This document shows, piece after piece, positions 1-7,077 of a DNA stretch of 31,876 nt (positions within the stretch are counted from its first letter, which is position 1; each line of letters opens with the position of its first letter). The position numbers and the translations under genes are program-made. The notes beneath the pieces were generated by a model that worked only from the letters and a program-made list of their open reading frames with translations, made no database searches and was not told the origin of the DNA. The DNA comes from an uncultured Clostridium sp. (GTDB taxonomy: Bacteria; Bacillota; Clostridia; TANB77; CAG-508): NCBI GenBank assembly GCA_900555615.1, contig USMB01000016.1:1-31876 (forward strand), read 5' to 3'.

Positions 1-439
1 TTTTTATCATTGCAACTGGTTTTACATTATCTGTTTGTTGCCACTTACATTCTATCTCTTTTGAGGTCAATAAATATTTTCCCATTTTTTCAAGACAATA
101 TATTCTATAAATTCCTTTTCCTTCTTCTGATGTAAAATAATATCTTGTTAATATTTTTGATTTTACTAATTGGTCTAATTTATTGTTTAGCTTGTCTTGT
201 GACTTTGGATCTATTCCCTTCCATTCTAACAGTTGATATATTTGTCTTGATGTTATAAATTCAAATTCATTTACTAACTCTAATATTGCAAAATGAATAT
301 CTGTAATATGTCCTATGTTTATTTTATGTATTATTTGATTCATTGAAACATATCCATCTTTTCCATCAAATGTTTTTATTTCTCCTTCTCTTATTGCAAA
401 TGGTGATACTTGTGCTTTGATTTGGTTATCTTCAACCAT
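1..439 (-). CDS. Hypothetical winged-helix-like protein, N-terminal part (runs off window start)
   Basis: An open frame enters from the window's left edge and begins at the ATG at 439, preceded by a strong AGGAGGT site at 447-453. The 146 visible residues start MVEDNQIKAQ and contain a stretch around residues 45-100 (ILELVNEFEFITSRQIYQLL, then a helix-rich segment ending KSKILTRYYF) that reads like a winged-helix DNA-binding fold: a helix, a recognition-like helix after ITSRQI, and a beta wing with YYFTSEEGKG. I do not recognise the family. The C-terminus is outside the window, so the length is unknown. It lies 55 bases downstream of the S1-domain gene on the same strand with no terminator between them, so it may be co-transcribed. 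A DNA-binding role is inference from predicted secondary structure only. Confidence 0.7.
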   Translation of the reverse strand, partial: MVEDNQIKAQVSPFAIREGEIKTFDGKDGYVSMNQIIHKINIGHITDIHFAILELVNEFEFITSRQIYQLLEWKGIDPKSQDKLNNKLDQLVKSKILTRYYFTSEEGKGIYRIYCLEKMGKYLLTSKEIECKWQQTDNVKPVAMIK

Positions 440-494
440 TTCTTTTACCTCCTCTTGATATTATTAGAATTTTCTACAATATCTTATAAAATTA

Positions 495-950
495 TTATAC
501 TATGGTCAATTTTACCTTCTTCTTATCTGGGATTATTTTTTTTATGCATACATCTATAGTCTGACCATATTTTAAATCTTCAGTATATTCTGTCATTCCT
601 ACTAAATTTGGTGTTAATTCTATAAATACACCGTTTTTGTTCTTTTCTGTATCTCTTACAATTCCTTTTACAGTCATTCCTTCTTTAAAGTTACTTACAT
701 TTTCTTCCCATGTTCCTAAACAGCTTTTATATGATAAATTAATTTTGCCTGTTTTTTCATCTATGTATTTTACCATACATTTTACTTTTTGTCCAACCTT
801 TAGTCTTTCCTCAGGCGATTTTATTCTTACAACAGATAAATCTTCTATATAAATAAGCCCATCTTCTCCATTGTCCATTTTTATAAAGGCTCCATATGGC
901 TTTATTCCAGTGACTTTTCCATCAACAATTTGTCCCTTTTCAACTTTCAT
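495..950 (-). CDS. Protein with two S1 RNA-binding domains
   Basis: A 151-aa protein made almost entirely of two S1-type OB domains. The first covers about residues 4-68 (GQIVDGKVTGIKPYGAFIKM, then RLKVGQKVKCMV and GKINLSYK). The second covers about residues 87-151 (EGMTVKGIVRDTEKNKNGVF, ending KKVKLTIV). S1 domains bind single-stranded RNA, so a role in translation or RNA metabolism is likely; the exact partner is unknown. The frame extends nine codons upstream, but AAGGAGC lies 7 bases before the ATG at 950 and nothing resembling a ribosome site precedes the upstream ATG, so 950 is preferred. A TTGAAA/TATAAT promoter sits just upstream, overlapping the end of rluB, so the gene can be transcribed independently. 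The second domain is less canonical than the first. Confidence 0.88.
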   Translation of the reverse strand: MKVEKGQIVDGKVTGIKPYGAFIKMDNGEDGLIYIEDLSVVRIKSPEERLKVGQKVKCMVKYIDEKTGKINLSYKSCLGTWEENVSNFKEGMTVKGIVRDTEKNKNGVFIELTPNLVGMTEYTEDLKYGQTIDVCIKKIIPDKKKVKLTIV

Positions 951-982
951 ATTTCTGCTCCTTTTTCTTTTGTTCACTTTCT

Positions 983-1011
983 ATTATATATTTTATCTTT
1001 ATAATTTTCAA
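983..1011 (-). promoter_or_regulatory. Sigma-A promoter of the S1-domain gene
   Basis: On the minus strand TTGAAA (1006-1011) and TATAAT (983-988) are separated by exactly 17 bases. The -35 box overlaps the stop codon region of rluB (stop at 1008-1010), so this promoter is embedded in the end of the upstream gene. It lies 33 bases before the chosen ATG at 950, which supports that start. Confidence 0.75.
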
Positions 1012-1727
1012 CTATTTTTTAATATTTGTTGTACTTCATTTGCTGTCAAATATCTCCATTTTCCAAGTTCTATATCTTTAACTCCTATTCCTCCAATTTT
1101 ACTTCTATGTAAAGCAAGAACCTTTCTTCCAACTGCTTCACACATTTTTCTAACTTGACGATTTTTCCCCTCATGAATAGTTATTTCTAATCTTGAAATA
1201 TCTTTTTCTGTATCAGTTTTTAGAATTTTAACTCGTGCTGGTTTAGTTATATAATCATCTATTTTAATTCCGTTTCTCAATTGCTCAACTTCACTATTTT
1301 GAACAATTCCTTTTATAGTAACTGTATAAGTTTTTTCGATTTCATGTTTTGGATGTGTTACTTGATATACAAAATCACCATCATTAGTTAATATTAAAGC
1401 TCCTGATGTATACATATCTAATCTTCCAACAGGCACAATTCTTTCTTTAAACTTAACTAAGTCTAAAACAGTATCTCTTCCAAATTGATCATCAGCTGTT
1501 GTAACATATCCAATTGGTTTATTTAATAAGATATAGACTAATTTTTGTGCTTGTTTTATATCTTTTCCATCAAATTTAATTTTGTCTTTTTCTGGATTAA
1601 TTTTAGTTCCAAGTTCTGTAACTGTAACCCCATTAACTTGAACTCTTCCTTGCAAAATTAATTCTTCACATTTTCTTCTTGAAGCTACACCACATTGTGC
1701 TAAATATTTTTGCAATCTTTCTTCCAT
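1008..1727 (-). CDS. rluB: Ribosomal large-subunit pseudouridine synthase, RsuA/RluB family
   Basis: A 239-aa enzyme predicted to isomerise uridine to pseudouridine in 23S rRNA. Residues 1-50 form an S4 RNA-binding domain (RLQKYLAQCGVASRRKCEEL). The catalytic domain carries the RsuA/RluB-type motif GRLDMYTSGALILTNDGD, with catalytic Asp104, followed by KTYTV and the C-terminal GKNRQVRKM motif. Length fits the short Gram-positive RluB form. The start has TAGGAGGAAAAA directly upstream. A plausible promoter lies at 1770-1798 and there is a 120-base gap to rluD, so it is probably its own unit. RsuA-type specificity for 16S rRNA cannot be fully excluded by eye, but RluB is the usual member in this group. 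Confidence 0.93.
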   Translation of the reverse strand: MEERLQKYLAQCGVASRRKCEELILQGRVQVNGVTVTELGTKINPEKDKIKFDGKDIKQAQKLVYILLNKPIGYVTTADDQFGRDTVLDLVKFKERIVPVGRLDMYTSGALILTNDGDFVYQVTHPKHEIEKTYTVTIKGIVQNSEVEQLRNGIKIDDYITKPARVKILKTDTEKDISRLEITIHEGKNRQVRKMCEAVGRKVLALHRSKIGGIGVKDIELGKWRYLTANEVQQILKNS

Positions 1728-1769
1728 TTTTTCCTCCTAATTATGGTAATATTTATTCAATTATTACAT

Positions 1770-1798
1770 ATTATATATTAATTCCTTTTACTTTTCTA
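1770..1798 (-). promoter_or_regulatory. Candidate promoter for rluB
   Basis: Minus-strand TAGAAA (1793-1798), 17 bases, then a perfect TATAAT (1770-1775), 43 bases before the rluB start. The -10 box is perfect but the -35 box matches the sigma-A consensus at only four of six positions. Confidence 0.5.
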
Positions 1799-1819
1799 AA
1801 AGGCTTTATATAGATTTCT

Positions 1820-1840
1820 CCGGCAAGGTTCTCTTGCCGG
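1820..1840. other. GC-rich hairpin between rluD and rluB
   Basis: A perfect 8-bp inverted repeat, CCGGCAAG (1820-1827) and CTTGCCGG (1833-1840), with a 5-base loop, 7 bases past the rluD stop. It is much more GC-rich than its surroundings. Neither strand has a T-tract after it, so it is not a textbook intrinsic terminator. It could protect the 3' end of the rluD transcript or act as a weak or factor-dependent stop. Confidence 0.6.
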
Positions 1841-1847
1841 ACTCAAT

Positions 1848-2747
1848 TTATTCATTATCTAATTTTTGTATTATTTCTTCAAAATATTTAGGTAATGGTG
1901 CTTCTAATTTCATTTCTGCACCTGTGATAGGATGTTTAAATTCTAAACATTTAGCATGCAAACATTGACCTACAACTCCAAATTCATTTTTTCCATTAGA
2001 ATATGTATAATCTCCAACTATAGGATATCCTATATGAGATAGGTGAACACGAATTTGATGAGTTCTGCCTGTTTCTATGTTTACTTGTAATAATGTGTAT
2101 TTATTGTATCTTTTTAAAACTTTTATATGTGTTACTGCATTCCTGCCAGTCTTTATTACTGCCATCTTTTTTCTGTCAGAAGTACTTCTGCCTATTGGCA
2201 TATCTATTGTTGCCTCATTTTCCTTTACAACACCTCTAACAAGTGCAATATAAGTTTTCTTTACTTCATGATTTTTTATTTGTTCACTCATATTAACATG
2301 TGCCTTATCATTTTTTGCAACTATTAATAATCCTGATGTATCTTTATCCAATCTATGCACAATTCCTGGTCTGATTTCTCCGCCAATTCCTGACAAACTG
2401 TCTTTGCAAATTGCCATAATTGCATTTACTAATGTTCCATCTGGATTCCCGTTTGCAGGATGTACAACCATTCCTTTAGGTTTATTTACTACTATTATGT
2501 CATCATCTTCATATATGATATCAATAGGTATATTTTGTGCCTTTAATTCAATTTCTTTAGGTTCTTCTTTTTCTATTGTTATGATGTCTCCATTTGAAAC
2601 TTTATATGCAGTTTTCTTTTTCTCTCCATTAACTAATATATTTCCTTGCTCAATCAATCTTTGCGCTGCTGTTCTAGTAATTTCTGAATCTATACTAGTA
2701 ATATATGCATCAAGTCTTTTTCCGCTTTCTTCTACTATATACTTCAT
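1848..2747 (-). CDS. rluD: Ribosomal large-subunit pseudouridine synthase, RluA/RluD family
   Basis: A 299-aa pseudouridine synthase. An N-terminal S4 domain (about residues 8-55, RLDAYITSI and AAQRLIEQGNILVN) is followed by an RluA-family catalytic domain with VVNKPKGMVVHPA and the active-site motif HRLDKDTSG (131-139, catalytic Asp134), then TGRTHQIRVHL near residue 226. S4 plus RluA architecture is typical of RluD, which modifies helix 69 of 23S rRNA; in Firmicutes several RluA paralogues share this layout (for example YlyB of B. subtilis), so the exact target is not certain. The ribosome site is AAAGGGTGA. It starts 16 bases after the upstream membrane-protein gene, so the two are likely co-transcribed. 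Confidence 0.9.
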   Translation of the reverse strand: MKYIVEESGKRLDAYITSIDSEITRTAAQRLIEQGNILVNGEKKKTAYKVSNGDIITIEKEEPKEIELKAQNIPIDIIYEDDDIIVVNKPKGMVVHPANGNPDGTLVNAIMAICKDSLSGIGGEIRPGIVHRLDKDTSGLLIVAKNDKAHVNMSEQIKNHEVKKTYIALVRGVVKENEATIDMPIGRSTSDRKKMAVIKTGRNAVTHIKVLKRYNKYTLLQVNIETGRTHQIRVHLSHIGYPIVGDYTYSNGKNEFGVVGQCLHAKCLEFKHPITGAEMKLEAPLPKYFEEIIQKLDNE

Positions 2748-2763
2748 TTTTTCACCCTTTTTA

Positions 2764-4287
2764 TTACTTTTCTATTTTATAAAATACAAATTTTGAATCT
2801 TGTTTTAATAATTTATATCCTTCCAAATTAGCTTCTTTAATTATCATATTCATTTTAGAATCTTTATATAATATCACATAATTAATATCATATTTTTTAA
2901 ATGTGCTTTCAAACCATATACTCAAATTAGAACTCTTTATAAAGTCCATAAAGATATCTCTTCCACCATTATATTCTGGTGCATATAAATCACACCTAGA
3001 ATCTATAAATACCGGAATTCCTCTATATAGCAAATAACTTCCATAATTATATTCATTATACAATCTGACATCTTTTAGCTCTATATTATTTTCTTCAAAA
3101 TATTCTAAAATATAATCACTCATTTCTACAGGATATGTATTTGAATCTATATATTGTGCTTTTAACTTAGTTTTTATAAAATATAAACTTAATATTATTG
3201 TTAATGAAGATATTATAATTCCTCCAAATAAAGTTGTAAATAAAGAAATTAATTTATCATCCACATCTTCACCTTCTGATTCCATCCAGCCATATAGTAA
3301 TCTATTAAATGTCAAAGAACTAATTATTGCAAACATTGTTGATTGTCTTTTTGAATATAACATCAACAATCCTAAACCACAAATCATAAATAAATCAGTT
3401 AATCTTATTTTGGTATTTGTGAATGTCAAAATTGCTATAAAAACAATTAAGACACATAAAATTGATTCATTATTTATTAATGTCATTGGTAAATGTTCAT
3501 TTATATTTTGAGTTGTATTTCCTTGCATTGTTTTTATCAAATATGTGTATGGAGTTGTTCCTAATGGAGTTAAAAATCCTGTAAATGCACAAATAATCAT
3601 TACTATTATTAAATATTTAGTTCCATCTCTTTTTACAATTGAAATTTTATAATTTTCTCTTACTTGTTTCTTATATTTTTTTGCAATTTTTTCTTCAATA
3701 ACTGCAATTATATATTCTGCAATATATGGTAAATATAGTACAAACATGAATGGCCATACTGCAACATGCAGATTTGCTATTAAAATAGATATTAATATAA
3801 GACCTATTCCATATTTCTTTTGGCTTGTTTCCACTAATTTTTCTATAAAAAAGATTTGAATAATAAATAATATAAATGTTACTAATTGTGCTCTTGCTGC
3901 AATATAATCTTTTAATAAACACATTACTACTAATGTCATAAAAAATGAAACCGATTTGTTTTTGACTAATTTTGAGTTACTTTCAAATATAGCAATCCCT
4001 AGAATTACAGCAAATACACATGTTGATATATATATTCCTGTCATTCCGCCTATTGAATAGATTTCATATATAATGACATCATATAACCAATGTGGATATG
4101 TATATTCTAATCCTTCATGCCATGAGAATGGATCTTTCATATCTATCCCTTTGTTCTGAATAATATGTTCCCCAATTTTTATTGTATAAAAAGTATCATT
4201 TTGTAAAGTTTTTGGCGATATACTAATACAAAATATTGCAATTAATATTATAGCCATTATTTCAAATATAATTTTTTTCTTTTTCAT
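2764..4287 (-). CDS. Polytopic membrane protein resembling GT-C glycosyltransferases
   Basis: A 507-aa protein with a single N-terminal membrane helix (about residues 5-24), roughly eight to ten further hydrophobic segments between residues 80 and 360, and a soluble C-terminal domain of about 140 residues. After the first helix comes an Asp-containing loop (NDTFYTIKIGEHI, then DPFSWHEG and YPHWLYDVI), which recalls the first extracytoplasmic loop of lipid-linked-sugar glycosyltransferases of GT-C fold. The C-terminal part carries YNYGSYLLYRGIPVFIDSRC. I know this layout from uncharacterised membrane proteins but no assigned reaction, so a transferase activity is inference. The start at 4287 is chosen over an ATG eight codons upstream because AAGGAGGTTAC precedes it. 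A TATAAT-like box lies at 4321-4326 inside the terminator tail, without a good -35. Confidence 0.8.
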   Translation of the reverse strand: MKKKKIIFEIMAIILIAIFCISISPKTLQNDTFYTIKIGEHIIQNKGIDMKDPFSWHEGLEYTYPHWLYDVIIYEIYSIGGMTGIYISTCVFAVILGIAIFESNSKLVKNKSVSFFMTLVVMCLLKDYIAARAQLVTFILFIIQIFFIEKLVETSQKKYGIGLILISILIANLHVAVWPFMFVLYLPYIAEYIIAVIEEKIAKKYKKQVRENYKISIVKRDGTKYLIIVMIICAFTGFLTPLGTTPYTYLIKTMQGNTTQNINEHLPMTLINNESILCVLIVFIAILTFTNTKIRLTDLFMICGLGLLMLYSKRQSTMFAIISSLTFNRLLYGWMESEGEDVDDKLISLFTTLFGGIIISSLTIILSLYFIKTKLKAQYIDSNTYPVEMSDYILEYFEENNIELKDVRLYNEYNYGSYLLYRGIPVFIDSRCDLYAPEYNGGRDIFMDFIKSSNLSIWFESTFKKYDINYVILYKDSKMNMIIKEANLEGYKLLKQDSKFVFYKIEK

Positions 4288-4330
4288 ATGTAACCTCCTT
4301 GTTTTAATCATATTTTCAATTATAACAAAA

Positions 4331-4362
4331 AAAATCCAAAAAGGCTAGACTTTTTGGATTTT
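4331..4362 (-). terminator. Intrinsic terminator after the SSB-like gene
   Basis: A perfect 13-bp stem (4331-4343 with 4350-4362) and a 6-base loop. Read on the minus strand the right arm runs into a continuous run of eight T. It begins 9 bases past the SSB-like stop codon. The plus strand also ends in T, but no plus-strand gene is present here. Confidence 0.85.
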
Positions 4363-4370
4363 AATTTATA

Positions 4371-5072
4371 TTAAACAGCTTCTTGATTTTCTGTTTCTTC
4401 TTTCTTTTCGTTACCTTCTTCATTGATTAATTCTAAGCTACAAATTGAAACTTCATAAGCTACTTTCATTTCTGATGTTCCATCTTCATATTTCTTTTCA
4501 TATTGTCTTGATTGAACTCTTCCTATAATTTTTACTTGAGCTCCAACTTCTAAGTTTTGGCAGAATCTTGCATTTCTTCCCCATGCTATTGTTGGGATAT
4601 AATCTGATTTGTTATAAGCTCTGTTTACTGCTAATAATAAATCTGCAATTTCTCTTCCAAATGGTGTTTGTCTGTAAATTGGTTTTTTACATACAAAACC
4701 AATAAGTACAACTTCGTTTGTTGTTTCATCTTTTTTTACTATGTCACTTTCCTCTTGTTCTTCAGCCTCTTTAATTTCTTCAACGTCTTTTGCAAACACT
4801 GTTAAAATTAATTTGTTTCTTTCATTTTCATAACTATTGTATGATCTGAATTGTCCTTTAATTAATAATTTGTTACCTTCTGTTAACATTTCATCAGTAA
4901 TTAATCTTTCTGATATTGTTATTGGTATGATGTCTGCATTTCCACTTAAACGTGGTATTGATAAGTTAAATGTGTAAAATTTCTCTCCGTAAATTTCATG
5001 GCTAAATTTTTTTTCGCCTGTAACCTTTCCTACTAATGTTAAGTAGTTGTTTTCTAAATAATTTGTATCCAA
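4371..5072 (-). CDS. SSB-like protein with two tandem OB folds, TTG start
   Basis: A 233-aa protein with two OB-fold units of the single-stranded-DNA-binding class. The first (about residues 9-95: NNYLTLVGKVTGEKKFSHEI, FYTFNLSIPRLSG, NKLLIKGQFRSY) and the second (about 117-215: NEVVLIGFVCKKPIYRQTPF, YIPTIAWGRNARFC, AQVKIIGRVQSR) are joined by a Glu-rich linker and end in an acidic tail. Ordinary SSB has one OB fold plus an acidic tip for partner binding, so this is a duplicated form; it probably binds ssDNA or ssRNA, and no replication genes are adjacent. The frame has an ATG 11 codons upstream, but AGGGAGG sits 9 bases before TTG at 5072 and nothing precedes the ATG, so TTG is preferred. It has its own promoter and terminator, so it is monocistronic. 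Confidence 0.85.
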   Translation of the reverse strand: MDTNYLENNYLTLVGKVTGEKKFSHEIYGEKFYTFNLSIPRLSGNADIIPITISERLITDEMLTEGNKLLIKGQFRSYNSYENERNKLILTVFAKDVEEIKEAEEQEESDIVKKDETTNEVVLIGFVCKKPIYRQTPFGREIADLLLAVNRAYNKSDYIPTIAWGRNARFCQNLEVGAQVKIIGRVQSRQYEKKYEDGTSEMKVAYEVSICSLELINEEGNEKKEETENQEAV

Positions 5073-5155
5073 TTTTATTTCCTCCCTATCTTTCTTTTTT
5101 ATCAATCGTAAATTTCTCGTCCTGTTTTTCTTTTTTAAAATTTTCTACATTTTTA

Positions 5156-5184
5156 ATTATACTACACTTTTTTGGGTTTGTCTA
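5156..5184 (-). promoter_or_regulatory. Sigma-A promoter of the SSB-like gene
   Basis: Minus-strand TAGACA (5179-5184), a 17-base spacer and a perfect TATAAT (5156-5161). It lies about 84 bases before the TTG start, leaving an untranslated leader with no obvious hairpin. Confidence 0.75.
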
Positions 5185-5187
5185 CAT

Positions 5188-5223
5188 AAAAAGTTAATTT
5201 TTTCTAATTTTTTTTAACTTTTT
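5188..5223 (-). terminator. Probable terminator of the deacetylase / Mur-like transcript
   Basis: A perfect 10-bp inverted repeat, AAAAAGTTAA (5188-5197) and TTAACTTTTT (5214-5223), with a 16-base loop, ending in five T on the minus strand. It is all-AT apart from one pair, so the hairpin is weak. It sits 31 bases past the stop of the gene at 5254 and directly before the SSB-like promoter, the right place to separate the two transcripts. Confidence 0.5.
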
Positions 5224-5253
5224 GCCCAAATATTAATGTTTTAGTACAATTTT

Positions 5254-5745
5254 TTATAAATTATGCAACTCTTTTACAATAAAAACAACTAATTCATTAT
5301 ATATTTTATTGCTTTTTGAATCATTTAAATATATTATTTTTTCTTGTGCTTCTATTATCTTTCCATCAACTTTTTGGATATCTCTTTGTAAACACACTAA
5401 TATTTTCTCATCTTTTACACTAGAAATTGTAATTGTAGCTTTAGAGTTAAATCCATATGTTATTGTTTTAATTGGATTTTCTAATTTAATCTTTTTTAAC
5501 ATGTCAATTTCTATATCGCAATTTATAATTAAATATTTTGTTTTTGACAAAATCTCTCTCATATATTGATATTCAAATTCATTTAAAATTATATCTTCAT
5601 TTATTATAATTTCCTCAAAATTTATATTTTTTATATTTTGAACACTTTTGGGTGTTATTTCTATAATTTCAATTTCACAATGTTTTAATTCTTTTTTAAT
5701 TGCTTGAATATCTTTTTTCTTTGCAATAATTCCAACTAATGGCAT
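5254..5745 (-). CDS. Hypothetical protein, possible Mur-ligase-like fragment
   Basis: A 163-aa soluble protein that I do not confidently recognise. The start follows AAGGAGATCGGT. The middle part reads TKYLIINCDIEIDM (about residues 69-82) and then KTITYGFNSKATITISSV (about 93-110). That pairing resembles the end of the central domain of Mur ligases, where an N-x-D segment is followed some 15 residues later by a T-[YF]-G-x strand. The ATP-binding G-x-x-G-K-T/S motif of that family is absent and the protein is about a third of a Mur ligase in length, so it would be a non-catalytic derivative. It follows the polysaccharide deacetylase after 42 bases on the same strand, which would fit a cell-wall or cortex-related context, but function is inference. 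Confidence 0.72.
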   Translation of the reverse strand: MPLVGIIAKKKDIQAIKKELKHCEIEIIEITPKSVQNIKNINFEEIIINEDIILNEFEYQYMREILSKTKYLIINCDIEIDMLKKIKLENPIKTITYGFNSKATITISSVKDEKILVCLQRDIQKVDGKIIEAQEKIIYLNDSKSNKIYNELVVFIVKELHNL

Positions 5746-5787
5746 ACCGATCTCCTTATACTGTAAGTTTTTCCATAATAATTGGTT

Positions 5788-6549
5788 TTATTCATGAATC
5801 TGTGTTCCATTACCATTGATTATATAATTATCTTTATATATCAATTGTGAAACTGTTATAATTTCATATCCTTTTGATTTTATGTTTTTTATTAACATAT
5901 CTAGACTGTCTGCTGTATGCTTTGTGCCATTATGACTTAATATTATTGCTCCATTTTCTAATTTATTTTTTAATCTATTCCACATTTGTTCTCCTGTTAA
6001 TCCTTTATAGTCTAATGTATCTAAATTCCATTGAATTGTATAATATCCGTTTTCTTCAGCTGTTTTTATTACTGTATTGTTATATTCTCCATATGGTGCT
6101 CTATAAATATTAGTTTTCTGTCCTGTTATTTTTTGAATTTTAGCTACACTTAAATTTATTTCTTCTAAATTTTTTTCAGCAGATAATTTATTCACGTGTG
6201 GATGTGTGTTACTGTGACTTCCTATTTCATGCCCTGCCTCATTTATCTTTTTTACTGCCTCAGGATATTTGTCTACCCAATCTCCTACCATAAAAAAGGT
6301 TATATGTACATTATTATTTTTTAGTGTCTCTAATATACTATCTATATCATCAGCATTCCATGCACAATTCATTGTAAATGCAATTTTCTTCTCATCTGTT
6401 TTTACATTATAAATTGGTAAATATTTTGGTACTGATGAAGTTTGAATTGATTTAATATTTCCTATATTAGAAAATATTATTAACATTGCTACAGTTAACA
6501 TAGAAACTAAATATGTTTTAATTCTATCCTTATTAAACACAAATATCAT
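5788..6549 (-). CDS. Polysaccharide deacetylase (NodB domain), sporulation PdaB-like
   Basis: A 253-aa protein with an N-terminal membrane anchor or signal (about residues 11-29) and a NodB-type carbohydrate esterase 4 domain. Zinc ligands are His112 and His116 in SHSNTHPH; RAPYGEY (150-156) is motif 3, and ILSHNG (203-208) fits the last motif. Motif 1, normally T-F-D-D, reads TMNCAWNADD, so the first Asp is Asn61 and the metal-binding Asp is not in the usual place; Asp67/Asp68 a few residues on might substitute. This C-A-W arrangement resembles PdaB-like sporulation deacetylases. The start at the ATG 6549 has GAGGTG 6 bases before it; an in-frame GTG nine bases upstream is part of that ribosome site. 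It probably heads a transcript with the gene at 5254. Confidence 0.85.
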   Translation of the reverse strand: MIFVFNKDRIKTYLVSMLTVAMLIIFSNIGNIKSIQTSSVPKYLPIYNVKTDEKKIAFTMNCAWNADDIDSILETLKNNNVHITFFMVGDWVDKYPEAVKKINEAGHEIGSHSNTHPHVNKLSAEKNLEEINLSVAKIQKITGQKTNIYRAPYGEYNNTVIKTAEENGYYTIQWNLDTLDYKGLTGEQMWNRLKNKLENGAIILSHNGTKHTADSLDMLIKNIKSKGYEIITVSQLIYKDNYIINGNGTQIHE

Positions 6550-6691
6550 TGTTTTCACCTCATTATAATAAATCTTATTCAGCTTTTTCGTATTTTATTC
6601 TTATTATTACTTGCACCTCCATTCAAATGCAGTATTTTTCTGAATTTTCTTGCTATACTTTGGATATACCAATAGTAAAGAGGTGATTTTT

Positions 6692-6928
6692 ATGTACTTA
6701 TCTGATGCTGTAAGAGATAGAATTAAATTTTATCAAAAGCAAAAAGGAATGAGCCTTTGGGGATTATTCAAAGCTTCAGGGGTACCAATGTCAACTTTAG
6801 CAGCTTTTATGAGTAAAAGAACAGAATTAATAAAGTTAGATACTTTGCTTCACATCTGCGAAGGTTTTGGTATCACATTGACTGAATTTTTCCAAGACGA
6901 TATTTTTAAAGAAGTCGAACAAGATTAA
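6692..6928 (+). CDS. Small XRE-family helix-turn-helix regulator
   Basis: A 78-aa protein that is essentially one Cro/C1-type HTH: about residues 8-70, with GMSLWGLFKASGVPMSTLAA as helices 2-3 and LDTLLHICEGFGITLTEFF as the closing helices, typical of the family. It would bind DNA as a dimer and repress or activate a nearby promoter. The start is fixed by AGAGGTGA 5 bases upstream of ATG 6692; a longer frame from 6650 has no ribosome site. It is the first plus-strand gene of the window, divergent from the deacetylase, and followed by its own terminator. The metallopeptidase-like gene starts 150 bases later on the same strand, recalling ImmR/ImmA pairs, but a functional link is only a hypothesis. 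Confidence 0.88.
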   Translation: MYLSDAVRDRIKFYQKQKGMSLWGLFKASGVPMSTLAAFMSKRTELIKLDTLLHICEGFGITLTEFFQDDIFKEVEQD

Positions 6929-6933
6929 TATAA

Positions 6934-6955
6934 AAGTTCTGGACAACCAGGGCTT
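6934..6955 (+). terminator. Terminator after the XRE gene
   Basis: A 9-bp stem (6934-6942 with 6947-6955, including two G-T pairs) and loop ACAA, six bases past the stop, followed by TTTATTTTTT. It separates the XRE gene from the next plus-strand gene. Confidence 0.7.
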
Positions 6956-7077
6956 TTTATTTTTTGTAATATTTTTGTAATATAAATGTCATGAAATTGT
7001 AATACACTTTTTTGTCAAATTATTGTATAATAAATTTGACGAATTTTTATAGAATAAGTCAAAAGATGGAGGATACA

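Noticed and set aside
1820..1840. Intrinsic terminator of rluD
   Set aside because: Position is right but the sequence after the stem on the minus strand is AGAAATCT, with no T-run.
7012..7077. 22-codon N-terminal extension of the metallopeptidase from TTG 7012
   Set aside because: No ribosome site precedes it, a TATAAT box lies inside it, and GGAGG sits correctly before ATG 7078.
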